64,000 nt of DNA from Cyclobacteriaceae bacterium (GTDB lineage: Bacteria > Bacteroidota > Bacteroidia > Cytophagales > Cyclobacteriaceae), in contig JANQPQ010000050.1 in NCBI GenBank assembly GCA_028285445.1, forward strand, positions 1-64,000, in the 5' to 3' direction. Position 1 is the first letter of the stretch. The number at the start of each line of letters is the position of its first letter. The translations under genes were made by a program, and so were the position numbers. The notes beneath the pieces are model-generated. The model saw only the letters and a program-made list of their open reading frames with translations, ran no database searches and was not told the DNA's origin. Positions 17,357 through 26,573 of this stretch are shown here, one piece after another.

Positions 17357-19192
17357 ATGTGCGGAATCGTGGCTTATGTAGGTGAGCGAGAAGCTCTTCC
17401 CGTGATCATTAAGGGTCTGAAAAGATTGGAATATCGCGGTTACGACAGTGCCGGGGTTGCACTTATTAATGGCGAGCTTCAGGTATTTAAGAAGAAAGGT
17501 AAAGTCACCGATCTTGAAACCCAACTTAATGAGCAAGAGCTGAAAAGCAACATTGGTATGGGCCACACCCGGTGGGCTACACATGGTGAACCAAACGACA
17601 CCAATGCTCACCCGCATTATTCATTGGATAAAAAGCTAGCCATTATACACAATGGTATTATTGAGAATTATGCTTCCCTAAAGCAGGAACTAATTAGCAA
17701 AGGGCACGAATTCATAAGTGAAACGGACTCAGAGGTGCTTGTGCACTTTATTGAAGACATTAAGGCCAATAATAATTGCACCCTGGTCGAAGCTGTGCGA
17801 CTCGCTCTAACTAAAATAATAGGAGCCTACGCCATTGTAATAATGTCTCAAGACGACACCAATACCCTAATAGCTGCTCGCAAGGGTAGCCCGCTGGTTA
17901 TAGGTCTCGGCAAAGAGGAGTTTTTCCTGGCCTCAGATGCTACACCAATTATAGAATACACTAATGAGGTGGTATACCTGAATGATCATGAGATTGCCGT
18001 GATAGAAAACAACGGACTCAAGATTAAGAATACTGAGGATACACCAATGACTCCTTATATCCAAACTCTGGACATGGAACTGGAAGCCATAGAAAAAGGC
18101 GGCTATGAGCACTTCATGCTGAAGGAAATCTTTGAACAACCTCGATCGGTTCTGGATTGCATGCGAGGAAGGCTTAGTGCCACTGATGCCCGACTTACGC
18201 TAGGAGGTATTCGAGAGTATGCTGGTGCGCTTGAGAATGCGGAGCGTCTGATAATAGTAGCCTGCGGTACTTCGTGGCATGCCGGGTTAGTGGCCGAATA
18301 TTTCTTTGAGGAGTTTTGCCGTCTGCCGGTTGAAGTTGAATACGCCTCGGAATTCAGGTACAGAAACCCCGTGATTAAAGAGGGCGATGTGGTTATTGCC
18401 ATATCTCAATCAGGTGAAACTGCTGATACCCTGGCGGCCATCGAGTTAGCCCGGTCAAGGGGTGCGATAATATTAGGAGTTTGCAACGTAGTGGGCTCCT
18501 CAATTGCCAGGGCATCTCATGAAGGTTCTTATACTCACGCCGGGCCGGAAATTGGGGTAGCAAGTACCAAAGCCTTTACTGCGCAACTAACTGTGCTCTT
18601 TATGATTGCACTGCGCATGGCGCAGCGCAAAGGAACTATCACAGAAAGTAAATTCCGCGAGATGCTCGTGGAAATGGAAAATATCCCCAACAAGATTGAG
18701 AAAGCCCTCAAACTAAACGATCAAATCGAGTACATCTCAGATTTGTTCAAGGATAAAAGTAATTTTCTCTACCTGGGAAGGGGCTACAACTTTCCTGTTG
18801 CCCTGGAAGGAGCGTTGAAATTAAAAGAGATCTCATACATCCACGCCGAGGGATATCCCGCAGCGGAGATGAAACATGGACCAATCGCTTTAATTGACGA
18901 GGAAATGCCCGTGGTGTTTATTGCTACCAGGGATAGCTCCTACGAGAAAGTTGTTTCGAATATCCAGGAAGTAAAAGCAAGAAAAGGCAAGGTAATAGCC
19001 ATTGTTACGGAAGGCGATAAACTAATAAACCAAATGGCCGAGTTCGTTATTGAGATTCCAGCTACCAACGAAGCTCTTATGCCCTTGCTTTCAGTTATTC
19101 CCCTTCAGCTGCTGTCATATCACATAGCGGTAATGCGGGATTGTAACGTTGATCAGCCCAGAAATCTGGCTAAGTCAGTTACTGTTGAATAG
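17357..19192 (+). CDS. glmS: Glutamine-fructose-6-phosphate aminotransferase (isomerizing)
   Basis: Makes glucosamine-6-phosphate, the entry to peptidoglycan and LPS amino sugars. It has 611 residues, with the catalytic Cys2 of the glutaminase domain (M-CGIVAYVG), then RGYDSAGVA, GHTRWATHG, and two SIS domains with CGTSWHAG, SQSGETADTLAA and the C-terminal PRNLAKSVTVE. It starts 5 bases after the DUF4270 stop, so it is the last gene of the operon. No glmS ribozyme is expected here because the upstream gap is too short. Its 3' end overlaps the convergent gene by 14 bases. Confidence 0.98.
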   Translation: MCGIVAYVGEREALPVIIKGLKRLEYRGYDSAGVALINGELQVFKKKGKVTDLETQLNEQELKSNIGMGHTRWATHGEPNDTNAHPHYSLDKKLAIIHNGIIENYASLKQELISKGHEFISETDSEVLVHFIEDIKANNNCTLVEAVRLALTKIIGAYAIVIMSQDDTNTLIAARKGSPLVIGLGKEEFFLASDATPIIEYTNEVVYLNDHEIAVIENNGLKIKNTEDTPMTPYIQTLDMELEAIEKGGYEHFMLKEIFEQPRSVLDCMRGRLSATDARLTLGGIREYAGALENAERLIIVACGTSWHAGLVAEYFFEEFCRLPVEVEYASEFRYRNPVIKEGDVVIAISQSGETADTLAAIELARSRGAIILGVCNVVGSSIARASHEGSYTHAGPEIGVASTKAFTAQLTVLFMIALRMAQRKGTITESKFREMLVEMENIPNKIEKALKLNDQIEYISDLFKDKSNFLYLGRGYNFPVALEGALKLKEISYIHAEGYPAAEMKHGPIALIDEEMPVVFIATRDSSYEKVVSNIQEVKARKGKVIAIVTEGDKLINQMAEFVIEIPATNEALMPLLSVIPLQLLSYHIAVMRDCNVDQPRNLAKSVTVE

Positions 19193-19859
19193 TATTGCCC
19201 AGAAAGGATAAATACTCTTGCTTCAGCATTGGGCAAATCTTGTACCTGGGGTCTCCGGTATCTTCATAAACTGCAGACAGCACCTCATAAACGTGGTCAA
19301 TTCCAATGCGTGCACACCATTCGAAAGGACCAAAAGGATAATTCGTTCCTAGCTTCATCGCAGAATCTATGTCCTCTTTCTTGGCAGTCCCTTCCTGCAC
19401 GGTGTAATAAGCTTCATTGATAATCATGCAAACAACCCTCGGAGTTACCAGGCCAACCCTGTCCGCTACTATTGTATAGTTCAATTGAAGTTTGGCACAA
19501 AACCCTTCCAGTTCCTCGGGCTTAGCGTCTGCTGGTAGAGACAATTCAAATAAGTCCCGATTAACCATGGTTGGCAGCCCATTGAAACCGACTAGGTGTG
19601 TTTTGGGTGCTCCCATTAATATCAATTCTGCCAGGCTTACTTTGGCACAATTGCAAAATATTCTCATTTGGCTATTCTCATTATAAACCTCAAAACCCTC
19701 CACGTTCTCGTCGACTATGAAATCGACAAGCAGCTCATAATCGCTGAGTTGCCCAGCAGCGGTTTCATGGCTGTCATAGCAGTTGTAGCTATGATTTTCT
19801 CCCAGGCTTTCTTCAATTTCGCGAGCAGAAGATTCATTACCAATGATTGCAATCTTCAT
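19179..19859 (-). CDS. 3-hydroxyacyl-CoA dehydrogenase family protein with degenerate NAD site
   Basis: A 226-residue protein. The C-terminal half matches the HCDH C-terminal domain: DRVGLVTPRVVCMIINEAYYTVQEGTA and GTNYPFGPFEW with the helical repeat. The N-terminal half has a Rossmann-like beginning (MKIAIIGNESS) but lacks the GxGxxG dinucleotide motif and is about 60 residues shorter than in FadB or Hbd. The catalytic His-Glu dyad of true enzymes is not clearly visible. It is probably an altered or non-catalytic relative. It is divergent from RidA and overlaps glmS tail to tail. Confidence 0.75.
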   Translation of the reverse strand: MKIAIIGNESSAREIEESLGENHSYNCYDSHETAAGQLSDYELLVDFIVDENVEGFEVYNENSQMRIFCNCAKVSLAELILMGAPKTHLVGFNGLPTMVNRDLFELSLPADAKPEELEGFCAKLQLNYTIVADRVGLVTPRVVCMIINEAYYTVQEGTAKKEDIDSAMKLGTNYPFGPFEWCARIGIDHVYEVLSAVYEDTGDPRYKICPMLKQEYLSFLGNTIQQ

Positions 19860-19880
19860 TAGATACTTTAATTCATTTTG

Positions 19881-19911
19881 CTTGAAAAGGACTCAAAGAA
19901 AGGTAAATTTG
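19881..19911 (+). promoter_or_regulatory. Putative Bacteroidota promoter for ridA
   Basis: CTTG (19881-19884), 19 bases, then TAAATTTG (19904-19911), close to the TTTG-N19-TAnnTTTG consensus. It lies 33 bases before the RidA ATG, one of the best matches in the window. Confidence 0.55.
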
Positions 19912-19944
19912 GACGAAATATCAGGTTATTAAAAGAAAATCGAA

Positions 19945-20325
19945 ATGTCAAAGCAACCTATAGAATCAGCAGCCGCCCCAGAACCAATTGGACCGTACAG
20001 CCAGGCCATCTTGGCAAATGACACACTTTTTGTTTCCGGGCAAGTTGCTATCAACAGATCAACAGGAGACCTCGTTACTGGCGACATCGTGAGTGAAACT
20101 CACCAGGTAATGAAAAATCTTTTGAGTATCCTTTCTGAGGCGGGAATGGACTTCTCAAATGTCGTTAAGTGTAGCATATTCGTGAAGGACCTTGGTAACT
20201 TTGCAGTAATAAACGAGACCTACGGTAGCTACTTTGATGATACTCCTCCAGCCAGGGAAACCGTAGAGGTTAGTAGACTTCCAAAAGACGTAAACGTCGA
20301 AATCTCTTGCATCGCTACCAAGTAG
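19945..20325 (+). CDS. ridA: RidA family reactive-intermediate deaminase
   Basis: A 126-residue protein of the YjgF/YER057c/UK114 family, which hydrolyses enamine/imine intermediates formed by PLP enzymes. Visible are PEPIGPYSQAILANDTLFVSGQ, the Arg in ETVEVSRLPKDVNVEISCIA and the FSNVVKCSIFVKDLGNF segment. The conserved Arg (PARETVEV) that binds the carboxylate is present. It is followed by gltX after 23 bases, probably cotranscribed. Confidence 0.93.
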   Translation: MSKQPIESAAAPEPIGPYSQAILANDTLFVSGQVAINRSTGDLVTGDIVSETHQVMKNLLSILSEAGMDFSNVVKCSIFVKDLGNFAVINETYGSYFDDTPPARETVEVSRLPKDVNVEISCIATK

Positions 20326-20348
20326 GTGTCAACTACCAATAGTTATTG

Positions 20349-21875
20349 ATGAGTAATATACGCGTTAGATTCGCCCCATCACCTACGGGGCCCCTACACA
20401 TTGGCGGCCTGAGAACTGCTCTGTATAATTATCTATTTGCCCGAAATAAAGGAGGCAAAATGATATTAAGAATTGAAGACACGGATCAAACAAGGTACGT
20501 TCCTGGGGCAGAAGAATATATAATAAATACCCTTGAATGGGCTGGCATTGAACTAGACGAAGGGCCTAAGGAAGGTGGAGAATTTGTACCCTATAGGCAA
20601 TCTGAACGCAAGGATATCTACCAGCAGTATGCCCAGCAATTGATCAGCAATGGCCATGCGTACTATGCATTTGACTCTGCGGAAGAACTTGAAGCAATGC
20701 GAACCAGACTTAGGGAGGAAAAGGCTTTTTCACAGCATTATAACGCTGAATCCAGGCAGCAAATGAAGAACTCTTTTACTCTTTCTGAGGAAGAGGTTAA
20801 ATCCAGAATTGAGTCAGGGCAACCATATGTAGTAAGATTGAATGTTCCTGCTGAAGGGCAGGTTGCTTTTACCGATATCATACGTGGGGATGTGTCGGTG
20901 GATTGCAATACACTTGACGACAAAGTTTTGCTTAAATCTGATGGCTTACCTACCTATCATTTGGCAAATGTAGTTGACGACCATCTAATGCAAATTACTC
21001 ACGTAATTCGAGGAGAAGAATGGCTCCCATCATTGCCAATTCACGTCTTGCTCTATCGCTACTTCGATTGGCAAGCAGAAATGCCATCCTTTGCTCATCT
21101 TCCTTTGATATTGAAACCCGAGGGTAACGGCAAACTCAGCAAACGGGATGCGGACAAAAGCGGATTCCCAATTTTTCCATTGTCGTGGGAGGATGTTGAA
21201 ACGAAAGAAGTGTCTGAAGGGTTTAAGGAGGCTGGATATCTGCCTGAAGCGCTACTCAACTTTTTGGCTTTCTTGGGATGGAACCCTGGTGATGATAGAG
21301 AGTTGTTTAATAAGGAAGAATTGATTGCAGCCTTTAGCCTGGACAGGATCGGCAAAGGGGGCGCTAAGTTTGATATTGCCAAAGCACAGTGGTACAACCA
21401 ACATTACATCAAGCATGTTCCAAATCAGGACTTGGAGCAAATTCTGGCTAACGCCCTTAGCGAAGAGGGCATCACGTTTGACGACAACAAGGTAGCAGAA
21501 GTGGTTGGTTTGATGAAGGAGCGCATCACGTTTCAACATGAGTTGGTGAACCAAGCTCGCTTTTTCTTTGTTAATCCTGAAGTGTATGATGAAAGAGCCG
21601 TGCAGAAAAAGTGGAATGAACAAGCTGTTTCTGCACTAGAGGCTGTTAGGGATGCGTATTTGGAAATGACAACTTTCGATCAGGAGTCGATTAAAGTGCG
21701 AACGAATGAAATTTGTACTGAATTGGATATCCCCTTAGGAAAGATAATGCCAGCTCTTCGCATCGCCATCACTGGTTCTCTTTCTGGTCCTGACTTAATG
21801 AGCACCCTGCAAATACTCGGTGCAAATGAGGTATCAGAAAGAATAGTCAAAGCAATTAGTACTATTGGAAATTAA
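20349..21875 (+). CDS. gltX: Glutamate--tRNA ligase
   Basis: Class I aminoacyl-tRNA synthetase, cytoplasmic. I chose the ATG at 20349; a TTG directly before it adds only one residue. It has 508 residues. Signature motifs: RFAPSPTGPLHIGGLRTALYNYLFAR (HIGH) at the N-terminus and GKLSKRD (KMSKS-like) near residue 260. The C-terminal anticodon-binding domain is intact, ending in a helical segment. It follows ridA and is followed after 3 bases by a short charged gene. Whether it also charges tRNA-Gln cannot be told from this sequence. Confidence 0.97.
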   Translation: MSNIRVRFAPSPTGPLHIGGLRTALYNYLFARNKGGKMILRIEDTDQTRYVPGAEEYIINTLEWAGIELDEGPKEGGEFVPYRQSERKDIYQQYAQQLISNGHAYYAFDSAEELEAMRTRLREEKAFSQHYNAESRQQMKNSFTLSEEEVKSRIESGQPYVVRLNVPAEGQVAFTDIIRGDVSVDCNTLDDKVLLKSDGLPTYHLANVVDDHLMQITHVIRGEEWLPSLPIHVLLYRYFDWQAEMPSFAHLPLILKPEGNGKLSKRDADKSGFPIFPLSWEDVETKEVSEGFKEAGYLPEALLNFLAFLGWNPGDDRELFNKEELIAAFSLDRIGKGGAKFDIAKAQWYNQHYIKHVPNQDLEQILANALSEEGITFDDNKVAEVVGLMKERITFQHELVNQARFFFVNPEVYDERAVQKKWNEQAVSALEAVRDAYLEMTTFDQESIKVRTNEICTELDIPLGKIMPALRIAITGSLSGPDLMSTLQILGANEVSERIVKAISTIGN

Positions 21876-21878
21876 TTA

Positions 21879-22103
21879 ATGGCCCGCAAGAAAAAGAAGA
21901 CGAATACAAAACCCAATGTCAATCCTGAGCTTGAAGGATTTGACATTAAGATCGATACTTTTGGCGAAATCCAGTCTAGCTTTAATATAGACAAGATTAA
22001 TAGTTTCCTGAATAAACATGTGGAGGATAAGAAACTGAAGGATAGAAACGACTTACCAAAAGACAATGGTGAGGAGGATGGCGACTTAAAGGAAAGAGAT
22101 TAG
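21879..22103 (+). CDS. Small highly charged protein of unknown function
   Basis: A 74-residue protein starting MARKKKKTNTKP, with a short central segment (ELEGFDIKIDTFGEIQSSFNIDKINSFLNKHV) and a Lys/Asp/Glu-rich tail. It begins 3 bases after the gltX stop, so it is almost certainly cotranscribed. It has no signal peptide or membrane helix. I recall similar short frames after gltX in other Bacteroidota but cannot name the family. The central helix looks like a protein-protein contact; no function can be assigned. Confidence 0.7.
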   Translation: MARKKKKTNTKPNVNPELEGFDIKIDTFGEIQSSFNIDKINSFLNKHVEDKKLKDRNDLPKDNGEEDGDLKERD

Positions 22104-22230
22104 TATCCCGCCATAGCACATCACTATTAGAGGCAGAACTTACATAGCAGCGTATCTGCCCACTCCATAACAGAAATCACAACTTTTTGTGTAAAAACCC
22201 GCAATAACAGGTTACCTGGCTTGTAGTTTG

Positions 22231-22323
22231 TTGTATATATTAATGTATTATTTAAATATATATTTTACTTATTATAAACAAATAATACTTTTTATTAATA
22301 AAACTTACATAATTATATACTTA
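22231..22323 (+). other. Extremely A/T-rich leader of the T9SS cargo gene
   Basis: By my count only 8 of 93 bases are G or C. The frame of the downstream gene stays open through it (Tyr/Ile/Leu codons) but this is a product of base composition; a signal peptide begins at 22324. Confidence 0.6.
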
Positions 22324-24669
22324 ATGAATACGCTGTGCTTCTATATTTCCCTATGCCTCTTACTCATTGTGGCAGAAAGCTTTGGGGCTAATATCTACTC
22401 CCGTCAAAGTGGCAATTGGACTGATCCCGCTTCCTGGTCGACAACAGGTCTGGGGGGGCCATCATGCGGATGTGTCCCTGGAATTGGAGACGATGCAGTA
22501 ATCGGAGGTAGCGATATCGTTACACTTGATGATGACATTGACCTACTGAGTCTGACCATCTCCGATACCGGCACTTTGCTCTGGGGCGATGAGTACGAGC
22601 TTAGGTTCTCTGGATCCGGAGATATGTATATAGCAAATGGAGCAACATTGGACAAGAATGGTAACTCCGGTGCACAGCTTGATTTCCTCACCAACGGTAG
22701 CTCCCATTCAATTACAATTGACGGCACCTTTTCCCTTGGTGATGTAGAAGTTAGTGGTAGTGGAACCACCCTGACCTTCGGGCCTGGAACTGGCACAGTT
22801 GATATTGCCGGGGACCTGGAGATAAATGAAGACGACGTCACCATCATTAATAATCATGTCGGTATCTTGAAGTTTGGTGATGATATTACCTTTGACAAAA
22901 ATGGCTGCACACTTATAAACAATGAGGTTCTAAGCCTCGGTGGATTGCTGGTCGACGGATCAGGCAACACCGGCAATAGCATTACCAACAGCGCCGGTGC
23001 CATATTGAATATTGCAGACCACATTGATCTTGATGATAGTCCACTGGAGTTAAGAAACAGTGGCACAATAAATCAGCAGGGAGATTTTAAAAATGTTTCT
23101 GGCAGCGATTTTCATAACCTATCAGGCTCAATTTGGAACTTCCTTGGAGATGAATTCGACACTGATTTACGGCTTCATGCCCACTACGATGCCAATCATT
23201 TCAACTACAGCCGCGACGGTAGTCAGGAGATCATAGTCCCGCAAAATGGCTACTGGAATGTTTCCTTTGATAATGATGGAACCAAAGAAACGACTGGTGA
23301 TTTCAGGGTTCAGGGTGATCTTACAATTAGTGGCGATGCAGTACTAGACATTACCTCAAACGGTGACGATATAGTCGTGCAAGGCAATTGGACCAACTCC
23401 AGTACTAACAGCGAGCCATTCAAGGTGGGGACTCAAAAAGTAACTTTGCTAGGCACCAACACACAGGCAATTACCACCACCAGAGATGAATCGTTTTTCG
23501 ACCTGGAGATTAGCAAATCGGCTGGCAAGGTAATTCTCAACAACAACGTAGTCATACTTACTGGCGGTCACGTTGACTTTTTAGATGGTATTGTGGAATC
23601 TTCAAGTGGCTCTTTAGTAGTATTTTCTGAAGGATCAACCTCAAATGGAGGTAATGCGCGTAGCTATGTTGACGGGCCCATAAAGAAAATAGGTAATGAC
23701 GATTTCATTTTTCCCACGGGAGATGGTCACTACTGGGCCCGGATTGGGATTACCAACCTTACAAATGCCAGCAGTGAATTTACGGCAGAGTATTTTGACG
23801 GCAGTTACGAGCACCTCAATAGCAATGGATCGATGGCTATTGTTAGTGGCATGGAATACTGGGATCTACATCGAGAGGTAACAAACGACCAAGCTATGGT
23901 TCACCTCTTCTACGAGGATGGCAATAGAAGTGACATCCATGAAGCTTCAACTGATTTAGTGGTTGCCCATTTTGATCAAATCTCCATGGCATGGGAGAAC
24001 GCAGGTCATAGCGGGATTACTGGAGACACAAATGCAGGTTGTGTTGCATCCGAGATGACCTCAGATTTCAGTCCTTTCACATTTGCGTCTCTTAGTGGCA
24101 CCAATACCTTACCAATTGAACTAGTTAGTTTTGAGGCTAAAGAAATGAATGGCAAAGTTCGACTGAAGTGGCAAACAGCAACCGAAGAAAACAACGATTT
24201 CTTCACTTTGGAAAGATCTAAGGATGGAGATTACTTTGTTCCTTTTAAAACACTACCAGGCGCTGGCAATAGCGATGGCCTGATCTCCTATGAAGCCTGG
24301 GACATCTATCCACTAAATGACCTCTCCTATTACCGTCTTAAACAAACTGATTTCAATGGGGAATTCTCTTACTCCCCAATTGTGTCCGTTCGCAGCGACC
24401 TAACTATCAACGAGTTTGTACTTTACCCTAACCCGAGTAATGGCTCCAGGCTTTTCATCAATAGCACATACATTGCTGGCGTGTCAGCGGCGGAAGTAGT
24501 TATTACCGACCTCGGTGGCAAACAGGTATTACGCCAGCAAGTACAATCAGACACAAATCAATTAGAGAATATTGAAATCTTAAATCGACATAAACTTGAT
24601 AAGGGTATTTATGTGGTCACTTTGCTGGGAAGCAACACCCAGGTAAGCAAGAAACTTATAATTAACTAA
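22324..24669 (+). CDS. Secreted T9SS cargo protein with type A C-terminal sorting domain
   Basis: A 781-residue exported protein. I place the start at ATG 22324, which gives a normal signal peptide (MNTLCFYISLCLLLIVAESFG), instead of 32 residues upstream. The mature N-terminus has the SGNWTDPASWS...VPGIGDDAVI motif common in large Bacteroidota surface proteins, followed by a long Gly/Asp/Asn-rich beta-helix-like region to about residue 480. A domain with KVRLKWQTATEENNDFFTLERS precedes the C-terminal sorting domain VLYPNPSNG...GIYVVTLLG...KKLIIN. It is probably exported across the outer membrane by T9SS and attached or released; target unknown. Confidence 0.9.
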   Translation: MNTLCFYISLCLLLIVAESFGANIYSRQSGNWTDPASWSTTGLGGPSCGCVPGIGDDAVIGGSDIVTLDDDIDLLSLTISDTGTLLWGDEYELRFSGSGDMYIANGATLDKNGNSGAQLDFLTNGSSHSITIDGTFSLGDVEVSGSGTTLTFGPGTGTVDIAGDLEINEDDVTIINNHVGILKFGDDITFDKNGCTLINNEVLSLGGLLVDGSGNTGNSITNSAGAILNIADHIDLDDSPLELRNSGTINQQGDFKNVSGSDFHNLSGSIWNFLGDEFDTDLRLHAHYDANHFNYSRDGSQEIIVPQNGYWNVSFDNDGTKETTGDFRVQGDLTISGDAVLDITSNGDDIVVQGNWTNSSTNSEPFKVGTQKVTLLGTNTQAITTTRDESFFDLEISKSAGKVILNNNVVILTGGHVDFLDGIVESSSGSLVVFSEGSTSNGGNARSYVDGPIKKIGNDDFIFPTGDGHYWARIGITNLTNASSEFTAEYFDGSYEHLNSNGSMAIVSGMEYWDLHREVTNDQAMVHLFYEDGNRSDIHEASTDLVVAHFDQISMAWENAGHSGITGDTNAGCVASEMTSDFSPFTFASLSGTNTLPIELVSFEAKEMNGKVRLKWQTATEENNDFFTLERSKDGDYFVPFKTLPGAGNSDGLISYEAWDIYPLNDLSYYRLKQTDFNGEFSYSPIVSVRSDLTINEFVLYPNPSNGSRLFINSTYIAGVSAAEVVITDLGGKQVLRQQVQSDTNQLENIEILNRHKLDKGIYVVTLLGSNTQVSKKLIIN

Positions 24670-25252
24670 ACAAAGGCCTTAAGCGCGGAATTAACATGGG
24701 GACATTTCTCTTGTACGCAAGATACTTGTCCCCAAATTCCTTTACTAGCTTTCGTTCTTCTAGCATGATACCTATGGGTAAGTATCCCAGGAGAACCCCA
24801 ACTGAAATTAAGGTAGAAGTATCAGGTTTAAAAAGCCAAAACCCCACCAGGATGAGAATTGTACCTGAATAAATTGGGTGCCTAACGTATTTTAGAATAC
24901 CACCTTGCCTGAACTCTGAGGCGCCACTTTCGTCACCTAACAAGAACTCTCTGAGGCTGTAGGACTTAAAGCTTTGCCGGACAATTAGAACACCAAACGC
25001 CGTAGTAATGAAGGACATTAGTCTAACTACTCCTACCGGCTGCAAAAGGTACGGTGAAACCATAGCTCCATTTAAAACCAACATGGCAAACAAGCCTGTT
25101 GCCGCAAAGAGATTGTATATGATACGGTACCGTTTATGCAGCAACGGCAAAGTGTTTTTTATACGGCTCTTGATGGCCTCAGAGGCCAACAGACTATGTA
25201 GAACGCAGTACAAAATCCATCCCAAGGCAAGCGAAACGTAGTTGGTTTCCAA
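24662..25252 (-). CDS. Isoprenylcysteine carboxylmethyltransferase family protein
   Basis: A 196-residue membrane protein with about five helices. The C-terminal RHPIYSGTILILVGFWLF and EERKLVKEFGDKYLAYKRNVPMLIP match the conserved cofactor region of ICMT/PEMT-like methyltransferases (RHPxY...EExxL...Y..Y). The N-terminal part (LGWILYCVLHSLLA) resembles the NnrU/MddA-type branch. The real substrate in bacteria is unknown. It is divergent from the saccharopine-dehydrogenase-like gene and overlaps the T9SS gene tail by 8 bases. Confidence 0.82.
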   Translation of the reverse strand: METNYVSLALGWILYCVLHSLLASEAIKSRIKNTLPLLHKRYRIIYNLFAATGLFAMLVLNGAMVSPYLLQPVGVVRLMSFITTAFGVLIVRQSFKSYSLREFLLGDESGASEFRQGGILKYVRHPIYSGTILILVGFWLFKPDTSTLISVGVLLGYLPIGIMLEERKLVKEFGDKYLAYKRNVPMLIPRLRPLFS

Positions 25253-25314
25253 TTTTTTTGGTTTTCGACAAAACTAGAGGAAATAGTATAAATTTGCTCA
25301 CTTCGAAAATTCTC

Positions 25315-26526
25315 ATGAGCAAACTTCATATCGGCATACTTAGGGAAGGTAAAATACCAATCGACAAAAGGGTGCCTTTTACTCCACAGCAAGCAAGTGA
25401 TTTGACATCAAAAAATTCGGTTGTTGTTACGACCCAAAAAAGTGACATCCGTTGTTATACCGACTCTGAATACGAGGCTAATGGTGTTGCAGTGCATGAG
25501 GATCTGTCTAAGGCCGATTTTCTTTTTGGCGTTAAGGAGGTTCCCATAAACGACCTCATTCCTGACAAGACATACTTCTTTTTCTCTCATACTATAAAGA
25601 AGCAACCCTATAATCGAGACCTGCTACAAGAAGTACTTAAAAAGAATATTCGGTTGGTTGATTATGAGTGCCTGGTTGATGAAAGTGACCGTAGGGTAGT
25701 AGCATTTGGGCGTTATGCTGGACTGGTTGGAACTTACAACGCCATTTATACCTTTGGCAAGCGATACAACCTTTTCCATCTGCGAAGGGCGCATGAGTGT
25801 TTTGATTTAGATGATCTGCTGGGCGAGTTGTCTCTTGCAAAGTTGCCTCCAGTTAAGATAGCTTTAACCGGTGGAGGTCGTGTAGCCAAAGGGGCAATGG
25901 AAATCCTTCACAGCCTGGGAGTAAACAAAGTGAGTCCACACAATTTTACCAGGGAAATATATAATCAACCTGTATTCACCCAGCTTAATGCTCGCGACTA
26001 CAACAAACGCATCGATGGTGGAGATTTCTCCAGGTCGGAATTTTATTCTTCCCCGGAAGAGTACGAGTCTAATTTTTTGCAGTTTGCCTCGGTAGCAGAT
26101 ATACTGGTTGGTGCAGCTTTTTGGGACCCCAGAGCCCCGGCGCTTTTTACCACCTCCGATGCTCTATCTAGTAATTTCAGCATTAAGGTAATTGCAGACA
26201 TTACCTGCGACATTGAAGGTTCAATCCCATCAACAAAAAAGGCAAGCACCATTGATGACCCTGTCTATGACTACAACCCAAGTGATGACAAGCTAGAGCC
26301 TCCATTTTCTGATGAGGGAAATATATCAGTAATGGCAGTGGACAATCTTCCTTGTGAATTACCAAGGAATGCCAGTGAGGATTTTGGTAAAGACCTTATT
26401 GCTCATGTTATCCCGGCCATGCTCAAGCCTGAAGCGGGCGACATAATTGACAGAGCTACCATTGCCCGAGATGGTAAACTCACTGAAAAATTCAGCTACC
26501 TGCAAGATTACGTTGATGGGAAATAA
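25315..26526 (+). CDS. Saccharopine dehydrogenase / alanine dehydrogenase-like oxidoreductase
   Basis: A 403-residue enzyme of the AlaDh/PNT superfamily, closest to saccharopine-forming (Lys1-like) dehydrogenases. The start ATG at 25315 (MSKLHIGILREGKIPIDKRVPFTP) fits the family; an earlier TTG-region extension does not. Visible are the N-terminal REGKIPIDKRVPFTPQQ, YFFFSHTIKKQPYNRDLLQ, RYAGLVGTYNAIYTFGKR, the NAD site TGGGRVAKGAMEILHSLGV, and IADITCDIEGSIPSTKKASTIDDPVYDYNP. It probably acts on lysine or a related amino acid plus a 2-oxo acid. It is a single gene, followed by the shared hairpin before rho. Confidence 0.85.
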   Translation: MSKLHIGILREGKIPIDKRVPFTPQQASDLTSKNSVVVTTQKSDIRCYTDSEYEANGVAVHEDLSKADFLFGVKEVPINDLIPDKTYFFFSHTIKKQPYNRDLLQEVLKKNIRLVDYECLVDESDRRVVAFGRYAGLVGTYNAIYTFGKRYNLFHLRRAHECFDLDDLLGELSLAKLPPVKIALTGGGRVAKGAMEILHSLGVNKVSPHNFTREIYNQPVFTQLNARDYNKRIDGGDFSRSEFYSSPEEYESNFLQFASVADILVGAAFWDPRAPALFTTSDALSSNFSIKVIADITCDIEGSIPSTKKASTIDDPVYDYNPSDDKLEPPFSDEGNISVMAVDNLPCELPRNASEDFGKDLIAHVIPAMLKPEAGDIIDRATIARDGKLTEKFSYLQDYVDGK

Positions 26527-26527
26527 A

Positions 26528-26549
26528 AAAGCCGCACAGTGGCGGCTTT
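26528..26549 (-). terminator. Intrinsic terminator of rho
   Basis: AAAGCCGC (26528-26535) and GCGGCTTT (26542-26549) form an 8-bp stem with a 6-base loop. On the minus strand it is followed by a run of six T (TTTTTTATTT), so it terminates rho; on the plus strand the T-run is weaker. It sits between the convergent genes. Confidence 0.75.
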
Positions 26550-26573
26550 GGCTATTCTTATAGGAATAGAATG

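Noticed and set aside
22228-22323. N-terminal extension of the T9SS cargo protein
   Set aside because: The codons are forced by very high A/T content; a normal signal peptide starts at 22324.
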